NCBI GenBank assembly: GCA_009780955.1
Contig: WQZB01000044.1
Location: 1 to 43,511, forward strand
DNA length: 43,511 bases
Direction: 5' to 3'
Origin: Polyangiaceae bacterium
GTDB taxonomy: Bacteria; Myxococcota_A; Polyangia; Polyangiales; Polyangiaceae
Below, in pieces: positions 1-8,861 of this stretch; position 1 is the first letter of the stretch; every line of letters begins with the position of its first letter. A program made the translations under genes and the position numbers. The notes under the pieces were generated by a model that made no database searches, was not told where the DNA came from, and saw only the letters and a program-made list of their open reading frames with translations.

Positions 1-84
1 CGCCTCGCTCTGCTCGGAACTCGGCAAAAATACTCGGTCCGCAACCTGCTCGGGGCTCGCGGCGGGCCCGAGGAGCCCGCGTAA
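1..84 (+). CDS. C-terminal end of an unknown protein (5' end outside window)
   Basis: Frame 1 is open from the first base and ends at a TAA at 82-84. It gives about 27 residues, including LALLGTRQKYSVRNLLGARG. The composition (mixed hydrophobic, basic and polar residues) looks more protein-like than the opposite strand, which reads as an Arg/Pro/Ala-rich shadow. It would be convergent with the receiver-PATAN gene at 163-942. No family can be named from so short a tail. Confidence 0.45.
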   Translation, partial: RLALLGTRQKYSVRNLLGARGGPEEPA

Positions 85-106
85 GCGTACGTTGTGGTAC
101 GTGCGC
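85..106. terminator. possible bidirectional hairpin between convergent genes
   Basis: GCGTACGT (85-92) pairs with ACGTGCGC (99-106) through one G-U wobble, around a 6-nt loop. It lies just after the TAA at 82-84 and upstream of the end of the opposing gene at 163. There is no U-tract on either side, so termination is only a suggestion. Confidence 0.3.
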
Positions 107-162
107 AGGCACCGCAGGGCCCAACGAAGGCATCGCGGCGCGCAGCAGGCTGGTAAGCATCC

Positions 163-942
163 TTACGTAGCATTCTTCTTTTCATCCTCAAGACGCATAG
201 CCTCGAGCACGAGCGCGCCGATCGACGGGCGCCCGCTTGTTGCCTCTGACACTGCGGCGGGATTATGCATGCAAAAAGCGAAACGACCCGTCCGCCAACT
301 GAGCACTTCACGCAAGACATCGAGCGGAGGCGCCGGCTTGCCATCCATTTCGGTGGCGATGAACAAACCCGTGCTAAGCGTAAGCACACCGCGCTTGCCC
401 GAAGTTGCAATGACCTCGAGCGTGCCTGTGCGGCGCTCCATTTCAAGCATCATGAGAATGCTTGTAAGCGGAAAATTCGCGAGATCACCTCGAAACGCCG
501 CTGAAGATGACGCAGGTGTCGACGTGATCGTTGGCTCCTCGCCCGCGAAATCGAGCTGCCAACGCTCTCGGCTACCAATGAGGGCCGTGACTTGCGCCAC
601 GATTTCATCGTTCGTCGCAACGCTGTCGAGCACAGTGTCGCCGCCGACCCGCAACCCCTGGATTCGCAGGGTTCTGTCCGATTCGTCGGATAGAAAAAGC
701 AGCGGCGTTTTGGCCACGTCGCTCGCTTCGGTGCGAATTCGTCGGCAAACCCAGAAACCGTCGATGTCGGGCAAGTCAACGGTGCATACGATGCAATCGG
801 GCGCCATTTCGCACGCCATGTCAAATCCGGTACGTGCCGTGGTAGAGAGACTTACTTTATAGCCGGTTTGCTCAAGGCTGTGCGCAAGCGAGCGAGCAGC
901 TAGCTCGCGGCCGTGGATGACGAGGACGCACCCGCGATACAC
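163..942 (-). CDS. degenerate receiver domain protein with C-terminal PATAN (DUF4388) domain
   Basis: The protein has 259 aa and a GTG start. Residues 4-125 form a receiver-like domain: VLVIHGRE at the first strand, Asp56 in TVDLPDIDG, and FLSDES for the conserved Ser/Thr. After an acidic/Ser-rich linker, residues 150-255 (FRGDLANFPLTSILMMLE, then TGTLEVIATSGKRGVLTLS) match the PATAN/DUF4388 fold common in Myxococcota signalling proteins. The receiver has lost the two acidic metal-binding residues, replaced by His-Gly at 10-11, and the KP motif, where GGDTVLDSV stands. Phosphorylation at Asp56 is therefore doubtful. The likely role is a signalling adaptor; its partner is unknown. The gene is divergent from the phosphofructokinase gene at 1160 with about 217 bp between. 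Confidence 0.85.
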   Translation of the reverse strand: MYRGCVLVIHGRELAARSLAHSLEQTGYKVSLSTTARTGFDMACEMAPDCIVCTVDLPDIDGFWVCRRIRTEASDVAKTPLLFLSDESDRTLRIQGLRVGGDTVLDSVATNDEIVAQVTALIGSRERWQLDFAGEEPTITSTPASSSAAFRGDLANFPLTSILMMLEMERRTGTLEVIATSGKRGVLTLSTGLFIATEMDGKPAPPLDVLREVLSWRTGRFAFCMHNPAAVSEATSGRPSIGALVLEAMRLEDEKKNAT

Positions 943-1159
943 CGAAAAAAACTAACACGTGCTTTGCTGCTTGCGGGAAACAAGCAGCGATAAGGTTGCA
1001 TTTTTTGTCGCGGTGGCTTGCGTCCCCTTTACGAGCAGCTTTCTGGTACGAAGGTCGTCGCACTTCATGTAAGCGAGTCAAGGTGCATTCGTGCGCAGTC
1101 TTTTTTCGCGAAGCGATGCTCGCCGCGCAGCAAGATTCCCAGGTATGTTCCAGTAACCC
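943..1159. promoter_or_regulatory. divergent intergenic region
   Basis: These 217 bp separate the minus-strand receiver gene and the plus-strand phosphofructokinase gene, so promoters for both must lie here. I see short A/T runs (around 944-951 and 1000-1008) but no convincing -35/-10 pair and no strong Shine-Dalgarno before the ATG at 1160. Confidence 0.4.
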
Positions 1160-2455
1160 ATGTCCAAGCTAGGCATTCTCGTCGGCGGGGGCCCTGCTCC
1201 CGGTATCAATAGCGTCATCGGCGCCGCGGCCATTCGCGCGACCTCCTCAGGTGTCGAAGTCCTCGGCGTCCACGATGGCTTCAAGTGGCTCATCGAGGGC
1301 GACACAACCCGCGTGACACCGCTCAGCATCACCGACACGAGCCGCATTCACTTCCGCGGCGGCTCAGCCCTTGGCATCTCGCGCGCAAACCCAACGAAAA
1401 GCCCTGAGATGCTTGCACGCTGCCTCACAACGCTCGATCGCGTTGGCATCAGCATGCTCATCACCATCGGCGGCGACGACACGTGCTACAGCGCAAGCGA
1501 GCTCGCCAAGGCATCGCACGGCCAACTTCGCGTCGTGCATGTGCCGAAAACCATCGACAATGATCTCGATCTGCCACAAGACGTCTACACCTTCGGCTTC
1601 CAAACCGCGCGCCACATTGGCGTTGAGATCGTCAAGAATCTGATGGTCGACGCGAAAACGACATCGCGATGGTATTTTGTCGTTGCGATGGGGCGCAAGG
1701 CCGGCCACCTCGCGCTTGGCATCGGCAAAGCGGCGGGTGCCACGCTCACGCTCGTGTCCGAAGAGTTCGAAAACCCCGTTCCGCTTGCCACCATTGTCGA
1801 CACACTCGCGGGCGGAATTTTGAAGCGCCTGTCGCAGGGTCGAACCGATGGCGTTGCCGTGCTTGCCGAAGGCCTGGTCGAGCACATTTGCCCGAGCGAC
1901 ATCGAGGGGCTCGAAGGCGTCGAGCGCGACGCACACGGCCATATTCGCATTGCCGAAGTCGACTTCGGCAACATCGTCAAGGCCGCTGTCCAATCGCGCC
2001 TCGCCGAGATGGGCATCAAAACCACCGTCATTTCCAAGAACATTGGCTACGAGGTTCGCTGCGCCGATCCAATTCCCTTCGACATGGAATACACGCGCGA
2101 TCTCGGCTACTGCGCGGCACACTACATCATCGAAGGTGGCACCCAAGTGCTCATCAGCATTCAACGCGGCCACTTCGTGCCAGTGCCGTTTTCGCGGATC
2201 ATGGATCCAGTCACGGGCCGAATGCGCGTGCGCATGGTCGACATCTCCTCCGATCGTTACAAAATCGCGCGAAGCTACATGCTGCGCCTCACGCCAAACG
2301 ATTTCGAAGACCGCACCGAGCTCGCACGCCTTGCGCAAGCGGCGAACATGACGCCAGCCAACTTTCGTGCGCGCTTCGGCTACCTTGTCGAGAGCGAAGC
2401 GCAAAACAGCATGACGCCCATGTCCGACTCCCGCCCTCAGTTGCCACAGTTTTAG
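1160..2455 (+). CDS. pfp: pyrophosphate-dependent 6-phosphofructokinase
   Basis: A 431-aa cytoplasmic glycolytic enzyme that interconverts fructose 6-phosphate and fructose 1,6-bisphosphate. The N-terminal GGGPAPGIN (9-17) is the nucleotide/PPi phosphate loop. GGDDT (104-108) carries the Asp that blocks ATP and marks PPi-using enzymes, whereas ATP enzymes have GGDGS. PKTIDND (129-135) has the Lys typical of PPi enzymes and the catalytic Asp pair. AMGRKAGHLAL and the later MEYTRDLGY region complete the family fold. By these two motifs I assign pyrophosphate as phosphoryl donor, which makes the step reversible and ATP-sparing. The gene stands alone; its TAG stop at 2453-2455 is formed by the first bases of a GTAGGGGC-family repeat. 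Confidence 0.9.
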   Translation: MSKLGILVGGGPAPGINSVIGAAAIRATSSGVEVLGVHDGFKWLIEGDTTRVTPLSITDTSRIHFRGGSALGISRANPTKSPEMLARCLTTLDRVGISMLITIGGDDTCYSASELAKASHGQLRVVHVPKTIDNDLDLPQDVYTFGFQTARHIGVEIVKNLMVDAKTTSRWYFVVAMGRKAGHLALGIGKAAGATLTLVSEEFENPVPLATIVDTLAGGILKRLSQGRTDGVAVLAEGLVEHICPSDIEGLEGVERDAHGHIRIAEVDFGNIVKAAVQSRLAEMGIKTTVISKNIGYEVRCADPIPFDMEYTRDLGYCAAHYIIEGGTQVLISIQRGHFVPVPFSRIMDPVTGRMRVRMVDISSDRYKIARSYMLRLTPNDFEDRTELARLAQAANMTPANFRARFGYLVESEAQNSMTPMSDSRPQLPQF

Positions 2456-2490
2456 GGGCGCGATGCAGGGCACCCACAAGGGGTGCCCCT
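2453..2490. repeat. GTAGGGGC-family palindromic repeat, unit A (CACA-loop type)
   Basis: A partial left half, TAGGGGCGCGATGCA (2453-2467), is followed by the arms GGGCACCC (2468-2475) and GGGTGCCC (2481-2488) around ACAAG, then CTACG. The unit at 4948-4974 has the same plan but with inner stem bases changed on both sides. The TAG of the phosphofructokinase stop belongs to this unit. Confidence 0.8.
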
Positions 2491-2513
2491 ACGATTGTGC
2501 GTTTTGTTTGGAT

Positions 2514-2537
2514 GTAGGGGCGCGATTCATCGCGCCC
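2514..2537. repeat. GTAGGGGC-family repeat, unit B (TTCA loop)
   Basis: GTAGG precedes the arms GGGCGCGA (2518-2525) and TCGCGCCC (2530-2537), closed by the loop TTCA. The same unit recurs at 5089-5112. It sits 20 nt before unit C in the opposite orientation, giving a head-to-head pair like a bacterial interspersed mosaic element. Confidence 0.8.
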
Positions 2538-2558
2538 TCGGGATCGGTCGCTGCGGTC

Positions 2559-2583
2559 GGGCGCCATGAATGGCGCCCCTACG
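2559..2583. repeat. GTAGGGGC-family repeat, unit C (TGAA loop)
   Basis: Arms GGGCGCCA (2559-2566) and TGGCGCCC (2571-2578) close the loop TGAA, followed by CTACG. An identical copy is at 5050-5074. It lies 12 bp from the 3' end of the PilZ gene, so units A-C fill the whole gap between two convergent genes. Confidence 0.8.
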
Positions 2584-2594
2584 GATGCGGGATG

Positions 2595-3083
2595 TTAGAA
2601 ACCCTCACTTCGGGCTTCGCGCTCGGCTTCGTAAATGCTGCCTGCGTGGTCGAAGCGGTCGATCAACTCCTGCTGCGCCTCGTTCTGCGCCGCGGCCACA
2701 AGACTCGGCGGCAAGCAGGGTCGAACCCCCGAAGAGCGATCGTAGCGAACGGCAAAAACGCGGCAGACAAAGTGCCGTAGTGTGTCCGCAGCTCGCGCGC
2801 CGTCAGGCACGAAGGTGAACGTGATGCTCGCGCGGCTCGCGCCGTCGACGCCATCAACAAGATGCTTGCGAGTGATTTGTCCAACGATGCGAAGGCTGTG
2901 AACTTGGTCGGCCGACAGAATCGTGAGCAAGTGGATATCGCCCGCGCTGCCCACATGCGCATCGGTTTCGAAGCAAACCCCCAGAGTGCTGATGTCGCCT
3001 TCGCGTAAAACAGGCATGTCATCGACGCCTTGTACGGCGACCCAAAATGCGCCTTTTAGGCGTTCGCTCCGTTGCTCCACCAC
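2595..3083 (-). CDS. PilZ-domain protein
   Basis: A 162-aa soluble protein starting at GTG (3083). RSER at 5-8 and GDISTLGVCF at 29-38 match the two PilZ sequence motifs (arginine box and D/NxSxxG), and the strands that follow (AGDIHLLTILSA, HSLRIVGQI, ASITFTFV) fit the beta-barrel. PilZ domains bind cyclic di-GMP. Here the arginine box reads RxxR, not RxxxR, so binding should be tested and not assumed. The C-terminal 45 residues (from SSGVRPCLPP) are outside the domain and end in an acidic helix. The gene converges with the phosphofructokinase gene. Confidence 0.75.
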   Translation of the reverse strand: MVEQRSERLKGAFWVAVQGVDDMPVLREGDISTLGVCFETDAHVGSAGDIHLLTILSADQVHSLRIVGQITRKHLVDGVDGASRASITFTFVPDGARAADTLRHFVCRVFAVRYDRSSGVRPCLPPSLVAAAQNEAQQELIDRFDHAGSIYEAEREARSEGF

Positions 3084-3194
3084 GGCAAAACCGTGGGTTC
3101 GCGCACCAAAGCCCGCAAGGCGACCTTCCGCCCCCGTTCGGGTACTCTTTCCTTAGTACTTGTACCTTTTTGCCGCCGAGCACGGAGAATGACC

Positions 3195-4496
3195 ATGCGT
3201 ACGATCTTGAACACAGCGGGGCAACGCCGTACGGCAGTGATTCTCTCCGGCGGTGGGGCACGCGGCGCGTACGAGGTTGGCGTGCTCTGGTACATTTTCG
3301 ACGATCTGTCGCGCATGCGCGGTGCGCCCCCACGCATCGACATCCTTTGCGGCACGAGCGTCGGCGCGATCAATGCGTGTTACCTCACCGCGCACCTTGG
3401 CGATCCGGTGCTTGGCATGCGAAGGCTCGTGCACTTGTGGAGTAATTTGCAGATTACACAAGTCCTTGGCTTCGGCACCCGTCAGTTGCGAGGCTTGCCG
3501 CGCCTGCTTCTCGGTGGCGGCGATGCGGGTACGGGCTTGTTCGACGTCACGCCCATGGCCGATCTCGTCGAACGCGAGATTAGCTGGCGTGCGGTCTCCC
3601 GTGCGTTTCGAAAGCGCTACCTCCGAGCGCTCACGGTGTCGACCACCGAGGTGTCGGCAGGCCGCACGGTGGTTTTCATGCAAACCGCACCCAACGTGGA
3701 CGTGCCACACACCCCGCCCCCGCGCACCCTTTTCCGTGCCGAACCCATTGGCCCGCATCACGCGCTGGCAAGCGCGGCGATCCCCATGCTGTTTCCGCCG
3801 GTCGAGATCCATGGCGAGCTTTACCTCGATGGCGGCCTTCGACAAAATACGCCAATATCGCCGGCGCTACGCCTTGGGGCAACGCACGTGTTTGCCATTG
3901 GCAGCTCACACGACGTGCAAGGCGTGGTGACCAACGAAGGCGCGTTGCGCGCTACGCGAATGCCGGGCGCGGCGTTCCTGCTTGGCAAGGTGCTCAATGC
4001 GTTCTTGCTCGATCACGTCGACATCGACCTCGAGATGCTCACGAGACTCAACGCCATACTTCAAGATGGCACCAAGGCATTTGGTCATGGCTTCGTCGAC
4101 GCGATCACGCGCGAGGCGCAGAAGCGCCATGCTCCGCCTTACAAATTCGTTGACGCATTTGCCATTCGCCCAAGCGAAGATCTCGGCAAGATTGCAAGCC
4201 TTCACGTTCATCGAGGCAAATTCGTGGGCAATCCGTTTTTCACCAAGCGCCTGTTCGACTTGCTCGAGCTCGGCGTGGGCGATGAAGCTGATCTTGCAAG
4301 CTACTTGCTTTTCGACGGGCACTTCTGCCGCCAGCTCATCGAAATGGGCCGCGCCGACGCTCATGCGCGAAGAGACGAAATCATGCGTTTTTTCGGGGAC
4401 GTTGGGCAAGACGGCGGAACTGCATTTGAGGGCGAGAGTCCGTCGGAAAGGCCGGCCTCATCCGCGGTAACAACAACGCTACCAATAGGCACCTGA
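3195..4496 (+). CDS. patatin-like phospholipase
   Basis: A 433-aa serine hydrolase. GGGARG (19-24) is the oxyanion hole, GTSVG (53-57) holds nucleophile Ser55, and LDGG with Asp212 supplies the second half of the Ser-Asp dyad. The family deacylates phospholipids or other lipid esters. The C-terminal 200 residues carry no domain I can name. I chose the ATG at 3195 because GGAG at 3184-3187 lies 7 nt upstream; an ATG at 3189 is in frame but too close to that site. No signal peptide is visible, so it is cytoplasmic or membrane-peripheral. A receiver gene follows 48 bp downstream on the same strand. Confidence 0.88.
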   Translation: MRTILNTAGQRRTAVILSGGGARGAYEVGVLWYIFDDLSRMRGAPPRIDILCGTSVGAINACYLTAHLGDPVLGMRRLVHLWSNLQITQVLGFGTRQLRGLPRLLLGGGDAGTGLFDVTPMADLVEREISWRAVSRAFRKRYLRALTVSTTEVSAGRTVVFMQTAPNVDVPHTPPPRTLFRAEPIGPHHALASAAIPMLFPPVEIHGELYLDGGLRQNTPISPALRLGATHVFAIGSSHDVQGVVTNEGALRATRMPGAAFLLGKVLNAFLLDHVDIDLEMLTRLNAILQDGTKAFGHGFVDAITREAQKRHAPPYKFVDAFAIRPSEDLGKIASLHVHRGKFVGNPFFTKRLFDLLELGVGDEADLASYLLFDGHFCRQLIEMGRADAHARRDEIMRFFGDVGQDGGTAFEGESPSERPASSAVTTTLPIGT

Positions 4497-4544
4497 CCGC
4501 GGTTGGCGATCGCTCACGGCGCAAAATCTGCAACGGATTGGCGC

Positions 4545-4943
4545 ATGGCCCGAACGCCTCACCTCCTCGTTGTTGAAGGCGATCCGCGCGCCGCTGGGCT
4601 GCTCGCGCGGATCTTCGAGGTGGACGACTATGACGTGGCCGTCGCGCGTGACATTGACTTCGCGCTCATGCTCGCCCACTCGCAGCGGCCGGATGCGATC
4701 TTGCTCGATCTCGAGCTCCCGCATGCCTATGGCGGTGATCTTTTGCGCGCACTTCGCACGGACGCCACACTGAGAGACGTGCCCATCGTTGCGCTTTCGA
4801 ATGCATTCGACCTCGGCCTTTCCGGGGAAGGCAATTCTGCCCCGTTCGGTGCAAACGCAATCGTAACCAAACCACTCGTCGTGGAAAGCTTGCTCATCCT
4901 GCTCGATCGTGTGCACGATTTTGCGCCGCTTCTCGAGGCCTGA
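4545..4943 (+). CDS. stand-alone response-regulator receiver protein
   Basis: A 132-aa single-domain receiver. LLVVEGDP near the N-terminus gives the acidic pocket, DAILLDLELP carries the phosphoacceptor Asp, IVALSN the Ser/Thr, and GANAIVTKP the conserved Lys. The acceptor-site chemistry therefore looks intact, unlike the receiver at 163-942. No output domain follows, so it would act by protein-protein contact or as a phosphate relay. I chose the ATG at 4545; an in-frame TTG at 4503 adds 14 residues. It probably shares a transcript with the patatin gene. No histidine kinase is nearby. Confidence 0.82.
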   Translation: MARTPHLLVVEGDPRAAGLLARIFEVDDYDVAVARDIDFALMLAHSQRPDAILLDLELPHAYGGDLLRALRTDATLRDVPIVALSNAFDLGLSGEGNSAPFGANAIVTKPLVVESLLILLDRVHDFAPLLEA

Positions 4944-4947
4944 TCTA

Positions 4948-4974
4948 GGGCGGCCACAGGGGGCCGCCCCTACG
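4948..4974. repeat. GTAGGGGC-family repeat (CACA-loop type)
   Basis: Arms GGGCGGCC (4948-4955) and GGCCGCCC (4962-4969) are followed by CTACG. The plan matches the unit at 2468-2490, with paired substitutions in the stem (GCACCC/GGGTGC against GCGGCC/GGCCGC). It starts 5 bp after the receiver stop codon. Confidence 0.8.
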
Positions 4975-4994
4975 ATCGGCGTTGTGTTGGCGGT

Positions 4995-5032
4995 TGCGTG
5001 TAGGGGCGTATGGCCATACGCCCCTACACGCA
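4995..5032. repeat. 38-bp perfect palindrome of the GTAGGGGC family
   Basis: Reading inward from both ends, all 19 base pairs match (TGCGTGTAGGGG at the left, CCCCTACACGCA at the right, centre GGCC). The inner 28 bp (5000-5027) are identical to 32708-32735 near the MFS gene, 27 kb away. It would form a cruciform or hairpin with almost no loop. Confidence 0.9.
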
Positions 5033-5049
5033 TCACACCCGCGAGAATC

Positions 5050-5074
5050 GGGCGCCATGAATGGCGCCCCTACG
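5050..5074. repeat. GTAGGGGC-family repeat (TGAA loop)
   Basis: Identical to unit C at 2559-2583: arms GGGCGCCA and TGGCGCCC around TGAA, then CTACG. It is paired with the TTCA-loop unit 14 bp further on. Confidence 0.85.
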
Positions 5075-5088
5075 AAATGCATGGTCGT

Positions 5089-5112
5089 GTAGGGGCGCGA
5101 TTCATCGCGCCC
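5089..5112. repeat. GTAGGGGC-family repeat (TTCA loop)
   Basis: GTAGG, then arms GGGCGCGA (5093-5100) and TCGCGCCC (5105-5112) around TTCA, as at 2514-2537. It is the last of four units filling the space between the receiver gene and the convergent VOC gene. Confidence 0.85.
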
Positions 5113-5142
5113 TCTGCCCCGCCGCAATCGCGAAAAATTGTA

Positions 5143-5526
5143 CTACTTAGGTTGGTACAAACAGAGCGGATGTCCATCCGGATCGCAAAAGTTTGCGATC
5201 GTGCCAGAGTCGATTTCTTGCACGGTGAAGGACACGCCGCGATTTTCGAGAATTGCAACGGCCTGGTGAATTGGAAGCTTCGAAAAAAAAGTCACGCCAG
5301 GGGAGATCGGGGAGATCGAGGCCCCGGTGTCGCTGCTTGTCTCGTTTGCTTCGTTTGCCGGAGCATCTTTGGCTGCATGCAGGCCAATGCGAAAGCCATC
5401 GCCAGCGTCGATGACGGACCAGCGAGGCTCCTGTTCGACGAGCTTCATGCCGAGTGTTTCAACATAGAAACGCACTGCCACTTCGACATCGCGAACAAAA
5501 TAGATAACCAAACCACCGCGAATCAT
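5143..5526 (-). CDS. VOC-superfamily (glyoxalase/bleomycin-resistance fold) protein
   Basis: A 127-aa protein with the paired beta-alpha-beta-beta-beta layout of the vicinal-oxygen-chelate fold. Module one runs from GGLVIYFVRDVEVAVRFYVE to SVIDAGDGFRIGLH; module two runs from PGVTFFSKLP to NFCDPDGHPLCLYQ. The ending FCDPDGHPL is the family's usual metal-Glu strand region, but the usual final Glu is replaced (LCLYQ), so metal chemistry is uncertain. Between the modules is a low-complexity stretch (SSDTGASISPISPG) encoded by a tandem 9-bp repeat near 5300. Substrate is unknown. It lies 24 bp downstream of the 5551-5838 gene on the same strand, probably in one operon. Confidence 0.75.
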   Translation of the reverse strand: MIRGGLVIYFVRDVEVAVRFYVETLGMKLVEQEPRWSVIDAGDGFRIGLHAAKDAPANEANETSSDTGASISPISPGVTFFSKLPIHQAVAILENRGVSFTVQEIDSGTIANFCDPDGHPLCLYQPK

Positions 5527-5550
5527 GCGCTTACCTCGCTCCGTCAGCGC

Positions 5551-5838
5551 TCAGCCGGGTTGACCATGCCCGAGCTTTTTTTTGCCGTCTTGGAAGAGGA
5601 TTTCCACTTTGCTTGCGTCGGCGTGGACAACGATTCCCTTACCGAACTTCGAATGCGTTACAAGCTGGCCTTTTTCTAGCCGCGTGGTGAGTGCGTAGGC
5701 AACGAACTCAGAGTCGGCTTTGTTCGCGACTTGCTCTTCCCAGCTTTTTTCGGGCTCTGAAGGCGTAAGCCAGAAGCCGCCGTCATCGGTATCTTGGCTC
5801 TTGCCCGAGCTCCGCGGCTTTGTGCGCTTCATCGACAT
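5551..5838 (-). CDS. small protein with UvrD/PcrA tail-like tudor motif
   Basis: A 95-aa protein. Residues 1-45 are polar and basic/acidic without clear fold. Residues 55-90 (KGQLVTHSKFGKGIVV, then VEILFQDGKKKL) match the pattern G-x-x-V-x-H-x-x-F-G-x-G-x-V followed by V-x-F-x-x-G-x-K-x-L. That pattern occurs in the small tudor-like module at the C-terminus of UvrD/PcrA helicases, where it contacts RNA polymerase. A similar contact here would be inference only. The start has ATG at both residue 1 and residue 3. It is the first gene of a two-gene unit with the VOC gene and is divergent from ligA. Confidence 0.6.
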   Translation of the reverse strand: MSMKRTKPRSSGKSQDTDDGGFWLTPSEPEKSWEEQVANKADSEFVAYALTTRLEKGQLVTHSKFGKGIVVHADASKVEILFQDGKKKLGHGQPG

Positions 5839-5894
5839 GGCGGCACCTATCTACCAGAGCTTTTGCTCTCGTGCAGGTAGCAAATCGCCGATAA

Positions 5895-7907
<2,013 letters not shown>

Positions 7908-7927
7908 GCACCACGCGGGCAGGAACG

Positions 7928-8734
7928 GTGTGGCGCATGTTACGATGGCTCGTGACCTATCCGTCGGATGACAAATCGTTCACCCTATTCGCAGTCTTTT
8001 TCATTTTTGTAGGGGTGATCATCCTCGCAGCAAGCCTGACGAACTGGCGGCGGCGAAAGCGAGTTCTTGCAACACTCAACTCGCCCATTGCCACCGCGCC
8101 CGGCACGGGTTCGGTGGAAATCAAGGGGCGCATTGCGCCGAGCGACCAAGGGCTCTTAAATGCACCGTTTAGCGACCGACAATGCGTCTGGTACATCGCT
8201 GAAGTGTACGAAAACCGAGGGACTAAGGACGAAGTCTCTTGGGTGTCGATTCTGCGAGAGTCCAACCGGTGCGCGTTTCTTGTCGACGACGGATCGGGTC
8301 AACTTGCACGCATTCTACCTAAGGGCGCGAACGTCATCGCCGGCAGCCAAGAGGTAGCCTCGAGCAACCGATCCAACGCTGCTGCGCCTCGCATCGAAAC
8401 GTTTCTCGTGTCGCGCGGCTTGAGTAACAAAAAGAGGGAAACCCTTTCCTATCGAGAAGCCGTGCTCGTGCCAGGCGAAGAGCTCTACGCCATTGGTCCT
8501 TCGCGTCGAGATGCAGGACCACCCATTGTCAGTGGCTACCGCGATGCGCCGTCGTCCGAACTCGTGCTGTTCGCGAATGGCAAGGCGGATGGCGAATTGA
8601 TTCTGACCACCAAGAGCAAGCGTGAGCTCGTGAGTTTCTTGGGGGCGAGCGTTGTCGTCGGCAGTGTTCTCACCGGCGTCGGGATCCTTTTCGGCATCGC
8701 TGCGATAGCGAAATCGTTCATCTCGACGAAGTGA
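7928..8734 (+). CDS. GIDE-domain membrane protein
   Basis: A 268-aa protein with one membrane helix near the N-terminus (FTLFAVFFIFVGVIILA, about 18-36), a basic stop (NWRRRKR), a soluble middle, and a second hydrophobic segment near the end (GASVVVGSVLTGVGILFG). The soluble part has the pattern of the GIDE domain known from the eukaryotic E3 ligase MULAN and many bacterial proteins: KGRIAPSDQGLLNAPFSDRQ, then CVWYIAEVYEN, FLVDDGSG, and later VPGEELYAIG. No RING finger follows, so no ubiquitin ligase activity is implied. Its function in bacteria is not known to me. The start is GTG at 7928, with an in-frame ATG at 7937 as an alternative. Confidence 0.7.
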   Translation: MWRMLRWLVTYPSDDKSFTLFAVFFIFVGVIILAASLTNWRRRKRVLATLNSPIATAPGTGSVEIKGRIAPSDQGLLNAPFSDRQCVWYIAEVYENRGTKDEVSWVSILRESNRCAFLVDDGSGQLARILPKGANVIAGSQEVASSNRSNAAAPRIETFLVSRGLSNKKRETLSYREAVLVPGEELYAIGPSRRDAGPPIVSGYRDAPSSELVLFANGKADGELILTTKSKRELVSFLGASVVVGSVLTGVGILFGIAAIAKSFISTK

Positions 8735-8861
8735 TTGGCACGTCGACCGATCTGTCCGCGACAGGCAACAATCTGTCGGCGACAGGTGCTCGGTAACGAA
8801 TCGCACTAGATTTTCAAGGCTTCACGCATGGCCCGAGCAATGCATTGGGGCTGCCATTGCC

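Noticed and set aside
1..160. Minus-strand open frame from an ATG at 160 to the window edge, 2 bp after the receiver-PATAN stop
   Set aside because: Its product is almost only Arg, Pro and Ala, as expected for a shadow in GC-rich DNA; the plus-strand frame ending at 84 looks more like protein.
92..862. Plus-strand open frame of 256 codons
   Set aside because: It is antisense to the clear receiver-PATAN gene and has a Ser/Arg-rich shadow composition.
1364..2479. Minus-strand open frame of 371 codons
   Set aside because: It is the antisense of the phosphofructokinase gene; no motif is visible.
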